IMG/VR virus record: IMGVR_UViG_3300035016_000029
Location: 1-43,285 of that record
Origin: a virus
Strand: one strand, 5' to 3'
Length of the DNA: 43,285 nucleotides
The first letter of the stretch is position 1, and each line of letters starts with the position of its first letter. Both the position numbers and the translations under genes were made by a program. The notes under the pieces were generated by a model. That model did not search any database and was not told the DNA's origin. It was given only the letters and a program-made list of their open reading frames with translations. Shown here piece by piece: positions 31,006 to 38,656 of this stretch.

Positions 31006-32040
31006 GTGAGCAACGTTCCCGACTTCCGCCTGACGATGGCGGGGCAGGATCTGCGCGGTGCGATCTTCGGCGCGGCGGCCGAGTTGCTCGACATCACCGC
31101 CAAGGTCCGCCCGCGCCTGATCTCGCTGACTTTGACCGAAAAGCGGGGAGATGAGGCCGACCAGCTCGAACTGACCCTCGACGACAGCGACGGCCTGCTC
31201 GAAATGCCAAAGCCCGGCGCGGTGCTGCGCGTTCAGCTCGGTTGGCTGCGCGGCCGCGACGTTGTGCCCGGCCTGATCGACAAAGGTAGCTTCAAGGTCG
31301 ATGAGGTCGAACATCGCGGCCCGCCCGACCAGGTGCGCATCACCGCGCGCTCGGCCGACTTCACCAGCGACCTCAAGAAGCGCCGCGAGCAAAGCTGGCA
31401 CGATACCACCCTCGGCACGATCGTTGCCGAGGTCGCCGGTCGAAATGCTTTGCAGGCGCGCTGTGCGCCCGCTCTGGCGTCGATCCGGCTCAAGACCGTG
31501 GTGCAGAGCCGCGAGAGCGACATGGCGCTACTGCGCCGTTTGGGGCGCGAACATGATGCGGTCGCGACGATCAAGGGCGGGTCGCTGATCTTCGCCCCGG
31601 TCGGGTCGGGCCAAACTGCCACCGGCAAGCCCCTGCCCGTCGTCACCCTCCGCAAACGCGACGGCGACCGCCACAGCTACCGCCTCGCCAAGCGCGAGGA
31701 TGCCGGCGGCGTCACCGCCTCATGGCACGATCGCAGGGAAGGGAAGAAAAAGTACGTGACCATTGGCGAGGAGAAGGGCGCGCGCAAGCTGTCCCGGACC
31801 TATGCCAGCGAGGCCGATGCCCGCGCCGCCGCCCAAGCCGCGCAGAACCGCGCCAAGCGCGCGCCCGCGACATTCGACTACACCCTCGCCCTCGGCCGCG
31901 CGGATCTAGCTCCCGAGCAGAAGGTGACAGTGCAGGGCTTCAAGGCCGAGATCGACGGCACCGCCTTGCTGATCAGCGAGGTGGCGCACAGCCTTGGCGA
32001 TCGAGGGTTCGCGACGTCGCTGAAGCTGGAGCGGGCGTGA
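31006..32040 (+). CDS. D: Tail hub protein D (P2 gpD)
   Basis: 344 aa; GTG start at 31006. Hub domain similar to T4 gp27: LISLTLTEKRGDEADQLELT, LDDSDGLLEMPKPGAVLRVQ, VDEVEHRGPPDQVRITARSA, and C-terminal ALGRADLAPEQKVTVQGFKA. Last gene of the tail operon. Its final codons form the left arm of a 10-bp terminator-like hairpin. Confidence 0.95.
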   Translation: MSNVPDFRLTMAGQDLRGAIFGAAAELLDITAKVRPRLISLTLTEKRGDEADQLELTLDDSDGLLEMPKPGAVLRVQLGWLRGRDVVPGLIDKGSFKVDEVEHRGPPDQVRITARSADFTSDLKKRREQSWHDTTLGTIVAEVAGRNALQARCAPALASIRLKTVVQSRESDMALLRRLGREHDAVATIKGGSLIFAPVGSGQTATGKPLPVVTLRKRDGDRHSYRLAKREDAGGVTASWHDRREGKKKYVTIGEEKGARKLSRTYASEADARAAAQAAQNRAKRAPATFDYTLALGRADLAPEQKVTVQGFKAEIDGTALLISEVAHSLGDRGFATSLKLERA

Positions 32041-32062
32041 CGATCCAGTCAGCGCCCGCTCC
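32028..32062. terminator. Bidirectional terminator-like hairpin
   Basis: GGAGCGGGCG (32028-32037) and CGCCCGCTCC (32053-32062) form a perfect 10-bp stem; the loop has an inner TGAC/GTCA. It lies between the convergent D gene and the leftward gene at 32072-32464 and includes the D stop codon. ATATTG follows the right arm. Confidence 0.65.
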
Positions 32063-32071
32063 ATATTGATC

Positions 32072-32464
32072 TTAGCTACGGAAATAGGCGTAAACCGGAC
32101 CGGATAGAGAACCATTGCAACGCCGACCGTTCGGCCAGTCCTCCCACTTACGACACTCGCCGCTGGCGGCTCCCCACCCGCGCGATACAAACGTCAGCGT
32201 GGGGTGAGCCGCCTTCTGCTGCTCCACCCACCGAGCCACGCCAGCGCTCCATTCCCTGTTGACGCGGTCTTGGTCACAACAGCCCGAAGTACCGCGCCAA
32301 GTTACCGAGACAGTGCCGTCGACCTTGATTAGTTCGCTGTCCGCGCTCTTCTCTGTCTGTCCCTCGCCCTCCTCGGCGAGATTGAGGTCATGAGTTTCAG
32401 TGGGTTCCCCCCAATCGGTGTCCTTTTCACCTTCGGGAATTTGATCGCCTTGCTCGATGGACAT
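32072..32464 (-). CDS. Hypothetical protein (130 aa), post-tail cargo
   Basis: ATG 32464 with GGGAGAGG directly upstream. The first 40 residues are acidic and disordered (MSIEQGDQIPEGEKDTDWGE), then a strand-rich part with CCDQDRVNREWSAGVARWVE, TLTFVSRGWGAASGECRKWE, and RRCNGSLSGPVYAYFR. Four cysteines may pair. No family recognised. Located where P2-like phages often carry accessory genes, after the tail operon and in the opposite direction. Confidence 0.6.
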   Translation of the reverse strand: MSIEQGDQIPEGEKDTDWGEPTETHDLNLAEEGEGQTEKSADSELIKVDGTVSVTWRGTSGCCDQDRVNREWSAGVARWVEQQKAAHPTLTFVSRGWGAASGECRKWEDWPNGRRCNGSLSGPVYAYFRS

Positions 32465-32496
32465 GTACCTCTCCCTCTATTGGATCGAAATACGCG

Positions 32497-32845
32497 TTAC
32501 ACGGCCGGCGGCCATCGAACTGCAAAACCCAGTCTCAATTGCTCGCCGCCGAGATCTTTACCACCGCTCCAACAGCGTGCAACCCGACGACCAAATCGAT
32601 CAGTATTTTGAAAGCCAGACCGTCGCGGATCTGCATCCACTACGACAGATTACTGGCCCAGTGAGCATTTGACGGAGATTTTCTTGCGCGGCTCGGCCAC
32701 CCCCCGAGACACAACGGCGACGCGGGGGGCAACCGTTTAACTCCGGCGCGTCGATGCGCGCCAAACGCACCCGCCCAATGTCGCTGCAACGCAGAGTGTC
32801 GCCGTCAACCGCCACAGCGGCAAGGCAAAGGAAAGTCAGGGACAT
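32497..32845 (-). pseudogene. Thermonuclease-like gene broken by one frameshift
   Basis: From ATG 32845 the frame reads MSLTFLCLAAVAVDGDTLRC, GRVRLARIDAPEL, then CVSGGGRAAQENLRQMLTGP and VICR, after which it runs off into a stop near 32600. A second frame from about 32640 continues with ADPRRSGFQNTDRFGRRVAR, CWSGGKDLGGEQLRLGFAVR and WPPAV to a TAA at 32497. Together these make a complete small thermonuclease of the VDGDTLRC type. The break lies around 32640-32646. Sequencing error is the alternative. Confidence 0.7.
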
Positions 32846-32851
32846 CTTCGG

Positions 32852-33304
32852 CTATTGCACCCGGATTTCTCTCGGATTGCTTGTCTCATAGGGACCCGCC
32901 CCCTCACCTACGCGCAGCTCGGCGACACGGCATCCCTTAGGATTGAACGCCCCCACGGCGTACATCAACACCGGTGCCTCATCGCGGGCACCAACGCGGA
33001 AGCGAAGGATTGCCTCGCGGTTCTTGCCTTCGAATCCATCGGTGACGCTGAAATCCTCGAACTTGAAGGTCACCAGACGATCCGGGGCGACGCCCTTCCG
33101 AACACGACTAATGAGCGCCTGTAGGAATTCAGGGTCGGTTGACCGGCAAATGTCACTGGGCACCTCTCGGTAAAGATCGGCCGGATAGATCGAATACGTA
33201 GCGGGAGCCTGGGTCACAGTCGCGTTAGTTGGCTCGGCGTTCTCGTCGCACGCAACGACCGCGCAGGGCAGAGCCAGCGCAACAAAGCGAAACATCCGCG
33301 TCAT
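32852..33304 (-). CDS. Putative lipoprotein (150 aa)
   Basis: ATG 33304 with GAGGAG five bases upstream. Starts MTRMFRFVALALPCAVVACD: basic start, hydrophobic core and a cysteine at the expected lipobox place (VVAC). The mature part has two further cysteines (DICRST and KGCRVAE) and strand-rich sequence (LVTFKFEDFSVTDGF, EAILRFRVG). Phage-encoded lipoproteins in lysogeny regions often block superinfection at the envelope; that role is inferred only. Confidence 0.7.
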   Translation of the reverse strand: MTRMFRFVALALPCAVVACDENAEPTNATVTQAPATYSIYPADLYREVPSDICRSTDPEFLQALISRVRKGVAPDRLVTFKFEDFSVTDGFEGKNREAILRFRVGARDEAPVLMYAVGAFNPKGCRVAELRVGEGAGPYETSNPREIRVQ

Positions 33305-33484
33305 CAGGACTCCTCTCGTTCGGCTCAATTAGGACCTTCGCTCGCCGCGACGCGCCCCAAAATCCGCAAGATTTCGACGCCCGATTTCAGGCATGGTTGG
33401 AGGGAAACGAAAAAGGATATTTCCTACAAACCTTGCACCGTGCCAGCAGAACACAATGAGAACAACGTGTCGAGTCGGTCGCGA

Positions 33485-33778
33485 ATGAGCAAGCCCGTTT
33501 TCCGTGCCTCCCCTGGTTGCGACCAGGCTTGCGCCCGCTGCGACGTCATGTGCTCGGTCATTGCCGCGACGCGGGACGATCTGTGGCGAGAGCTGGAGGA
33601 TCTGCATCGGCTTCGCGCGCTTCGACCGTCACGGGTGTCGGCAGCAGATCTCGAAGCTGCGCAAGACCGGTTGGCAGCCGCCGAGCGAGAATTTGAGCGA
33701 GTTCGGCCGCGCCCAGATTTTGATGATCGACCGGTCGCAACAGCCCTTCGAACATCCGCGCGAGCGCAGCTTCACTAG
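33485..33778 (+). CDS. Uncertain cysteine-rich protein antisense to the repressor 3' end
   Basis: ATG 33485: MSKPVFRASPGCDQACARCD, VMCSV, then a helical stretch DDLWRELEDLHRLRALRPSR with coiled-coil character. It overlaps the repressor gene antisense by 221 bases. The cysteine cluster and coherent helix suggest it may be translated, but there is no good ribosome site. Confidence 0.3.
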   Translation: MSKPVFRASPGCDQACARCDVMCSVIAATRDDLWRELEDLHRLRALRPSRVSAADLEAAQDRLAAAEREFERVRPRPDFDDRPVATALRTSARAQLH

Positions 33779-34043
33779 GAAGCGCGACCTGCATCGTCAC
33801 GAACTGGATAGGCGGAGGTGGAGGCGCAACATAGCCCTCAGCCGGATCATCGACTTCCCCCTCCAGGTAGGCGGGGGTTGTCTCAAGAATGCGGGCGAGC
33901 TGGATCAGCTTCGAAGTGTTCCGCGTCTCGCCATGAATCAGCTTGCCGACCGCTTGCTGCGACACGCCCAGAGATCTCGCCACCGCGCTCTGAGAAGTGC
34001 CAATCGCGTCGATGCGCGCGGCAATGCGGTCCCCTCTGATCAT
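33558..34043 (-). CDS. Lysogeny repressor (XRE family, P2 C-like position)
   Basis: 161 aa. N-terminal helix-turn-helix: IDAIGTSQSAVARSLGVSQQ, AVGKLIHGETRNTSKLIQLA (about 12-51), then a proline-rich linker (APPPPPIQ near 73-80) and a helical C-terminus (LPSEAALARMFEGLL and on). No S24 peptidase residues are seen, so SOS-type self-cleavage is unlikely, as for P2 C. ATG 34043 lies 13 bases from the operator at 34056-34069. Faces the divergent Cro-like gene across the operators. Confidence 0.85.
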   Translation of the reverse strand: MIRGDRIAARIDAIGTSQSAVARSLGVSQQAVGKLIHGETRNTSKLIQLARILETTPAYLEGEVDDPAEGYVAPPPPPIQFVTMQVALPSEAALARMFEGLLRPVDHQNLGAAELAQILARRLPTGLAQLRDLLPTPVTVEAREADADPPALATDRPASRQ

Positions 34044-34055
34044 ATCAAAATACCT

Positions 34056-34069
34056 ACAACCTTGGTTGT
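34056..34069. promoter_or_regulatory. Switch operator OR-like site 1
   Basis: ACAACC-TT-GGTTGT, a 6+6 inverted repeat with a two-base spacer, immediately upstream of the repressor start. Almost the same sequence recurs at 34103-34116, and a GGTTGT half-site lies at 34088-34093. Confidence 0.75.
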
Positions 34070-34102
34070 TGTGCCATAGGGAAGAATGGTTGTTGACCGA
34101 TC

Positions 34103-34116
34103 ACAACTTTGGTTGT
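34103..34116. promoter_or_regulatory. Switch operator OR-like site 2
   Basis: ACAACT-TT-GGTTGT, identical to site 1 except one base. It ends 12 bases before the Cro-like ATG at 34129, so binding would block that gene's promoter or translation start. Site centres are 47 bases apart. Confidence 0.75.
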
Positions 34117-34128
34117 AGCTGTCTGGTC

Positions 34129-34443
34129 ATGGTCACGCACCGAACCCCCTCTGAAGCGCTTGAAGCGGCAGTCGATCATGCTGGTTCACAAGCCGCATTT
34201 GCGCGCCTCTGCGGCGTGTCACAGGCCGCGGTCTGGAAATGGCTTGCGAACGGAAAGTGGCTCCCTCCGCAGCACGCGATCCCCGTCGAAGCGGCAACTG
34301 GCGTGTCGCGCCATGACCTTCGTCCCGACATCTATCCTCACGACGCCACGGCTTCCTTCCAACCGGATAGTAACGCCGTACCCTTCGGCGCGCCGGGCGT
34401 CGCGTGCGATCGAAACGCCATTTTGCACCGGGGGGCGCAGTGA
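34129..34443 (+). CDS. Cro-like regulator (YdaS-type helix-turn-helix)
   Basis: 104 aa. TPSEALEAAVDHAGSQAAFA, RLCGVSQAAVWKWLANGKWL, PPQHAIPVEAATGVSRHDLR is the YdaS/Cro pattern; the C-terminus (after 65) is disordered. ATG 34129 is chosen because upstream codons cover the operators and are unlike protein. Predicted to repress the lysogenic direction or serve as the early regulator. Stop overlaps the next start (GTGA). Confidence 0.8.
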   Translation: MVTHRTPSEALEAAVDHAGSQAAFARLCGVSQAAVWKWLANGKWLPPQHAIPVEAATGVSRHDLRPDIYPHDATASFQPDSNAVPFGAPGVACDRNAILHRGAQ

Positions 34444-34934
34444 CCCTCGTCCGCGACCCCCTCACCTTTTCGAAGGCGATCAGCACGATCGCCGGGCGCA
34501 TCGACTTTCCGGCGATGGCCGCAATCGTCGGGCGCAGCGAGCGGCTCGTGCGCAAATGGTCGCACCCGCAGTCGAACGCGCATCCGACGGTCGCACAGGG
34601 GGTCGCCCTCGACCTCGCTTACATCGAGGCGGGCGGCGACACCGCGCCGATCTCCGAAACCTATCTCCAGCTGCTCGATCGCGGCATCGGTGAGCGCATG
34701 GCCAACCGGCTTGCCCTCACTGCCGCTGTGGCGAACGCGGTGAAGGAAAGCGGCGACGCCTTTGCGGCCGTGCTTGCCGTCACCCATCCCGGTGCCGGGC
34801 CTCGCGAGGTCCACCGCGCCGAACATGAACTAGAAGAAGCCCAATCTGCGATGGCGGTCGTTGGCCGGCGTCTCTCGTCTTTCCATCCTCTCGGCGCGGG
34901 GCCGGGCGGGGAAACTGTGGGGGGAACCCAATGA
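34440..34934 (+). CDS. Putative phage regulatory protein (CII-like)
   Basis: 164 aa, GTG start overlapping the Cro-like stop. N-terminal helix-turn-helix-like part: FSKAISTIAGRIDFPAMAAI, VGRSERLVRKWSHPQSNAHP, VAQGVALDLAYIEAGGDTAP; then a helical region (MANRLALTAAVANAVKESGD). This resembles CII/CP76-type phage regulators. Could control integration, replication or the switch. Stop overlaps the Ogr-like start (ATGA). Confidence 0.65.
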   Translation: MTLVRDPLTFSKAISTIAGRIDFPAMAAIVGRSERLVRKWSHPQSNAHPTVAQGVALDLAYIEAGGDTAPISETYLQLLDRGIGERMANRLALTAAVANAVKESGDAFAAVLAVTHPGAGPREVHRAEHELEEAQSAMAVVGRRLSSFHPLGAGPGGETVGGTQ

Positions 34935-35245
34935 CTGCCAAGAAACCACGTCTTCCGGGGATCCACTGCCCCCATTGCGGCGATCGTTCGATCGTGCGCG
35001 ACAGCGTCCAGGTGACGCCGATCGTGCGTGAGCTGCGCCTCGTCTGCGACAACATCGATTGCGGCCATTATTTCGTCGCGCAGCTCAGTGTGATCCGCAC
35101 CGTGCGGCCCAGCGCCTGCCCGAACCCCGACATCCACCTCCCGACCGGAAAATGGGCCAGCCAGCCGGCGAACGACGACACGCCCGCGCCTGCCAACGAT
35201 GAGCGGCCGCCCGCGGCGACCGAGGCCGCTCCCATGAGCGGCTGA
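34931..35245 (+). CDS. ogr: Ogr/Delta-like late transcription activator
   Basis: 104 aa. C13-x2-C16-x22-C39-x4-C44 reproduces exactly the cysteine spacing of P2 Ogr, which binds one zinc. After the finger, GHYFVAQLSVIRTVRPS matches the conserved Ogr segment that follows. Ogr activates P2 late promoters by binding a dyad near -55 and contacting RNA polymerase alpha. It is the expected activator of the four TGTAG-N9-CTACA sites here. The protein is about 30 residues longer than P2 Ogr because of a Pro/Ala-rich tail. It is in the early regulatory operon, which differs from P2 where ogr lies near gene D. Confidence 0.88.
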   Translation: MTAKKPRLPGIHCPHCGDRSIVRDSVQVTPIVRELRLVCDNIDCGHYFVAQLSVIRTVRPSACPNPDIHLPTGKWASQPANDDTPAPANDERPPAATEAAPMSG

Positions 35246-35255
35246 TCCCAACCCC

Positions 35256-35271
35256 GCGCCGGTGACGGCGC
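35256..35271 (+). terminator. Small hairpin after the ogr-like gene
   Basis: GCGCCG-GTGA-CGGCGC, perfect 6-bp stem with a four-base loop, 11 bases after the stop. May separate the regulatory operon from the replication gene. No T-run. Confidence 0.4.
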
Positions 35272-35349
35272 ACCTGACTGAACAATCCCCCCGGTCGCCA
35301 TGCGCTTCCGGGAACGCCCTCCGCTTGCCCGAAAGAACCGACCCTCCCG

Positions 35350-38073
35350 ATGCGCGACGATCTGCTCACAGAAGTGCTGAAGCGCCTGCAGAACGATTAC
35401 AAGTTCAAGGCCAAAGGCGCGTGGCTGCAGGAGGGCAAGTGCGACGCCTGCGGCAAGCGCGAAGCCTATGCCCGCGCCGATGCGCCTTGGGTCGTGAAAT
35501 GCGGTCGCGTGAACCGCTGCGGCGTCGAGAAGCACGTTAAGGAACTCTACCCCGACATCTTCGACAACTGGTCGAAGCGGCACAAGCAGACCCCGGAAAA
35601 CCCCCACGCCGCCGCCGACGCCTATCTCGCCGCAGCGCGGGGTTTCGACCTCATGCGCCTGCGCGGAGCCTATACGCAAGAATGGTATCGTGACCCGGAG
35701 CTTGGCATCGTCTCAGCGGCGGTGCGCTTCCCGATCCCCGGCGGCGGGCACTGGCAGCGGCTGATCGATCAGCCGGGCCGGTTCGGGAAGAAGAAGGCGA
35801 CCTTCTCCTACGGCTCCAGCTATCGCGGCCATTGCTGGATGTACCCCGGCGTCACGCTCGAGGATCTGGCGTGCGCTGATGAGCTTTGGCTTGCCGAAGG
35901 CATCTTCGACACGATCGACCTGGTTCAGAAGGGCAAGGTCCGCGCTGTCTCGACGCTGACCTGCAACGTCTATCCCGAGCACTTCCTCGCCGATCTGCGG
36001 CGGGTCTGTGGTGCCCAAAACCTCGCCGGGCCGCGCCTGATCTGGGCCTTCGACGTCGGCCGCGCCGGCGTCCACTTCACGCGCAAGTTCCACGAGCGTG
36101 CCACCGCCGAGGGCTGGCGCTCCGGTGCCGCCCAGGTGCGCCCCGATGGCGAAGGCGACAAGCTCGATTGGAACGACCTCGGCCAGCGCGACAAGCTGAA
36201 GCCCGAGGATCTGGTCACCTATCGCTGGAATGGCGAGGTGACGATCGCGCCGACCGCCACCGCCAAGGCGCTGCTGATCTACGAGCGCGAAAAATTCGCG
36301 AACTTCCCGATCACCTTCGGCGGCCGCCAGCTGTGGGCGAACTTCTCGATCGACCGCATCCAGACAGAACTGCAGGCGATGCTGGAAAGCGACGAGCCCG
36401 AGTTCGAGGACTTCAAGGCGCTCCCCTTCACCCAGCAATGGCAGCGCGCGGCCGAGCGCGCGGTCGAGATCGAAGAGGTTGCGAACTGCACCTTCCGCAC
36501 CCTCTATTACCAGCGCGACCCGAACCTTGAGGAGGGCGCATACTTCCTCCGCGTCGATTTCCCGTCCGACCGCGCCAGCGTGAAGGCGACATTTTCCGGC
36601 GCGGCCTGCGCCGGCTCCGGCGACTTCATGAAGCGGCTCGCCTCGGTCGCCCCCGGCGCGCTGTGGACCGGCAATCAGTTTCAGATCGTCCGCCTGATGC
36701 AGCGCCAATGGGCGAATATTCAGGTGGTCGAGGCGATCCAGTTCACCGGCTACTCGATCGACCACGAGGCGTGGATCCTCGGCGACATCGCGGTTCACAA
36801 GGGCCGCGTCTACGAGGCCAACGACGAGGATTATTTCGTCCTCGGCAAGCGGTCGGTGAAGCTGCGCACGTCGGAGCGAATGCTCCGCATCGCCTACGAC
36901 CCCGAGAAGCTCAACCTCGATTGGACCCGCCCGCTGATCACCGCCTACGGCCCCAAGGGGCTTGTGGTGCTCGCCTTTTGGGTGCTGGCGCTCTTTGCCG
37001 AACAGATCCGCGCGAAGCAGGAAAGCCTCGGCTTCCTTGAGATGACCGGCCCGCCGGGCAGCGGCAAGACCACGCTGCTGGAGTTCCTTTGGAAGCTGCT
37101 CGGCCGCGTTTCCTACGAAGGGTTCGACCCGACCAAAGGCACCAACGCGGGCATCTCGCGCACGCTCGGACAGGTCGGCAATCTCCCCGTCGTGCTGATC
37201 GAGGGCGACCGTGGGCAGGACACGCCGCACGCCAAGCGCTTCGAATGGGACGAGTTGAAGACCGCCTATAACGGTCGGGCAGTCCGCACCCGCGCCATCG
37301 CCAATGGCGGCATGGAAACCTTTGAGCCGCCTTTCCGGGGCGCGATCGTCATCGCCCAGAATGCGACCGTCGAAGGATCGCCGGCGGTGACCGAGCGCAT
37401 CATGGGCCTGCACTTCGACAAGGGCCGCTTCTCGCCTCAGGGCAAGGCCGCAGGCGAGGCACTCAAGACCGCCGACGTCAAGGATCTGTCGGGCTTCCCG
37501 ATCCATATCGCGCGCCGCGAAGAGGCGATCCTCGTCCGCTATGCCGAGGCATTCGCTCACCACGAAGCGAAGATGCTCAAGCACCCCGGCTGCGGCGATT
37601 ACCGCTTCGCCAAGAACCACGCCCAGCTGGCGGCGATGCTCGACGCGCTGCGGCTCGTGGTGACCAACCTGTCCGATCACGACGTCACCGACGCGCACGG
37701 GCTGATCCTCGACATGCTGGCCGAGCGGCACCGGGTGACCGAGCAGGATCACCCCCATGTCATCCTGTTCTGGGAGCGGTTCGACCACTTCAACGCCCAG
37801 GACTCGAGCCAACTCGCCCCCGAACACCCGATCAACCATTCCCGCACGTCCGACGTGCTGGCGATCAGCCTCGTCCAGTTCGAGGCGCGCTGCTCCGCCA
37901 ACGGCCTGCGCATGCCCTGCACCAATCAGGAGCTGAAGCGCCTGCTCAAGACCTCCAAGGCCCGCCGCTTCATCGAGGTGAAGGCCGTCAATTCCCGCGC
38001 CGCCGGCAAGACCGTCGACTGCTGGGTCTTTCGCAACCCCGACTCCGACACCGTGAAGAAAGGAAACAGCTGA
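35350..38073 (+). CDS. Replication protein: zinc-binding TOPRIM primase fused to P-loop helicase
   Basis: 907 aa. N-terminal zinc motif C31-x2-C34 ... C51-x5-C57 (CDAC, CGRVNRC), TOPRIM domain with the catalytic glutamate in LWLAEGIFDTIDL (E183) and a DVG motif in WAFDVGRAG (D235), and a C-terminal ATPase with P-loop GPPGSGKTT (567-575) and a Walker B-like VVLIEGD near 615. It can therefore prime and unwind. Typical P2 phages instead carry gpA, a rolling-circle nickase; its HUH and Tyr motifs are absent. The mode suggested is theta replication with its own primase, as in P4 alpha, though domain order differs. Starts at ATG 35350; stop overlaps the next ATG. Confidence 0.9.
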   Translation: MRDDLLTEVLKRLQNDYKFKAKGAWLQEGKCDACGKREAYARADAPWVVKCGRVNRCGVEKHVKELYPDIFDNWSKRHKQTPENPHAAADAYLAAARGFDLMRLRGAYTQEWYRDPELGIVSAAVRFPIPGGGHWQRLIDQPGRFGKKKATFSYGSSYRGHCWMYPGVTLEDLACADELWLAEGIFDTIDLVQKGKVRAVSTLTCNVYPEHFLADLRRVCGAQNLAGPRLIWAFDVGRAGVHFTRKFHERATAEGWRSGAAQVRPDGEGDKLDWNDLGQRDKLKPEDLVTYRWNGEVTIAPTATAKALLIYEREKFANFPITFGGRQLWANFSIDRIQTELQAMLESDEPEFEDFKALPFTQQWQRAAERAVEIEEVANCTFRTLYYQRDPNLEEGAYFLRVDFPSDRASVKATFSGAACAGSGDFMKRLASVAPGALWTGNQFQIVRLMQRQWANIQVVEAIQFTGYSIDHEAWILGDIAVHKGRVYEANDEDYFVLGKRSVKLRTSERMLRIAYDPEKLNLDWTRPLITAYGPKGLVVLAFWVLALFAEQIRAKQESLGFLEMTGPPGSGKTTLLEFLWKLLGRVSYEGFDPTKGTNAGISRTLGQVGNLPVVLIEGDRGQDTPHAKRFEWDELKTAYNGRAVRTRAIANGGMETFEPPFRGAIVIAQNATVEGSPAVTERIMGLHFDKGRFSPQGKAAGEALKTADVKDLSGFPIHIARREEAILVRYAEAFAHHEAKMLKHPGCGDYRFAKNHAQLAAMLDALRLVVTNLSDHDVTDAHGLILDMLAERHRVTEQDHPHVILFWERFDHFNAQDSSQLAPEHPINHSRTSDVLAISLVQFEARCSANGLRMPCTNQELKRLLKTSKARRFIEVKAVNSRAAGKTVDCWVFRNPDSDTVKKGNS

Positions 38074-38525
38074 TGCTGCATACCCCGAGTTTCGGGCGCG
38101 CCGTTCCGCGCCCTGTGCCCGCCGCCCAACCGAGCACGCTGGATCCGCTGACGCCGCAGGCATATCTGGCCCTGCGCCGCCGCGCCGCGCGGCTGTCGAT
38201 CGATGATGCTGCCGCACTGATCGTCGAGAACGTCACGCCCCCGCGCTTCCTGCCGCGCTCGGAGCGGCTCGCCGAAGCGCGCGAGTTGATCCGACAGCTC
38301 GAAACCCCCGGCGTCCTCGCTCGCCACGTCACGACGATCGACCTGCTCGCCGTCGCCTTCCCGCTTGATCCCAACGTTTACTACCAGCTCGCGCACGAAC
38401 CCGCCGATCGCCACCCGGCGGTCTGTCGCGGATGCGGCTGCAGCCAATGGGATCGGTGCGAAGGCGCGAGCGGTGCCTGTGCCTGCGCGAGCTCCGATCT
38501 CTGCAGTAGCGGAGACGTCCTTTGA
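38073..38525 (+). CDS. Hypothetical protein with C-terminal cysteine cluster (150 aa)
   Basis: Helical part (PLTPQAYLALRRRAARLSID, DAAALIVENV) in the first 110 residues, then CRGCGCSQWDRCEGASGACA, CASSDLCSS: seven or more cysteines arranged as a small metal-binding module. The family occurs in phage early regions; function unknown. Overlaps its neighbours at both ends (stop/start overlaps), consistent with one operon. Confidence 0.7.
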   Translation: MLHTPSFGRAVPRPVPAAQPSTLDPLTPQAYLALRRRAARLSIDDAAALIVENVTPPRFLPRSERLAEARELIRQLETPGVLARHVTTIDLLAVAFPLDPNVYYQLAHEPADRHPAVCRGCGCSQWDRCEGASGACACASSDLCSSGDVL

Positions 38526-38656
38526 TCGCGCCCGTTCTGCAGGGCTGCTCGTGCAGCGACTGCGCCAAGCGCGAGGAGCGGGCGCGCACCGCCCGCCGCT
38601 GGCTCGCCGTCGCGCTGGTCGCGACCTTCTACCTCGCTGGAGCGATGCTCCCATGA
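38522..38656 (+). CDS. Small cysteine and membrane protein (44 aa)
   Basis: TTG start overlapping the preceding stop (TTGA). Product: MIAPVLQGCSCSDCAKREER, then ARTARRWLAVALVATFYLAG and AMLP. Three closely spaced cysteines followed by a membrane segment. Stop overlaps the next ATG (ATGA). Real by context; function unknown. Confidence 0.55.
   Translation: MIAPVLQGCSCSDCAKREERARTARRWLAVALVATFYLAGAMLP

Noticed and set aside
34004-34128. Upstream start for the Cro-like gene
   Set aside because: The added codons cover both operators and lack protein-like sequence; ATG 34129 gives the normal helix-turn-helix start.
35713-38217. 834-codon leftward frame opposite the primase-helicase
   Set aside because: Shadow of a strongly supported gene; repetitive L/A/R/G/E composition and no ribosome site or domain.
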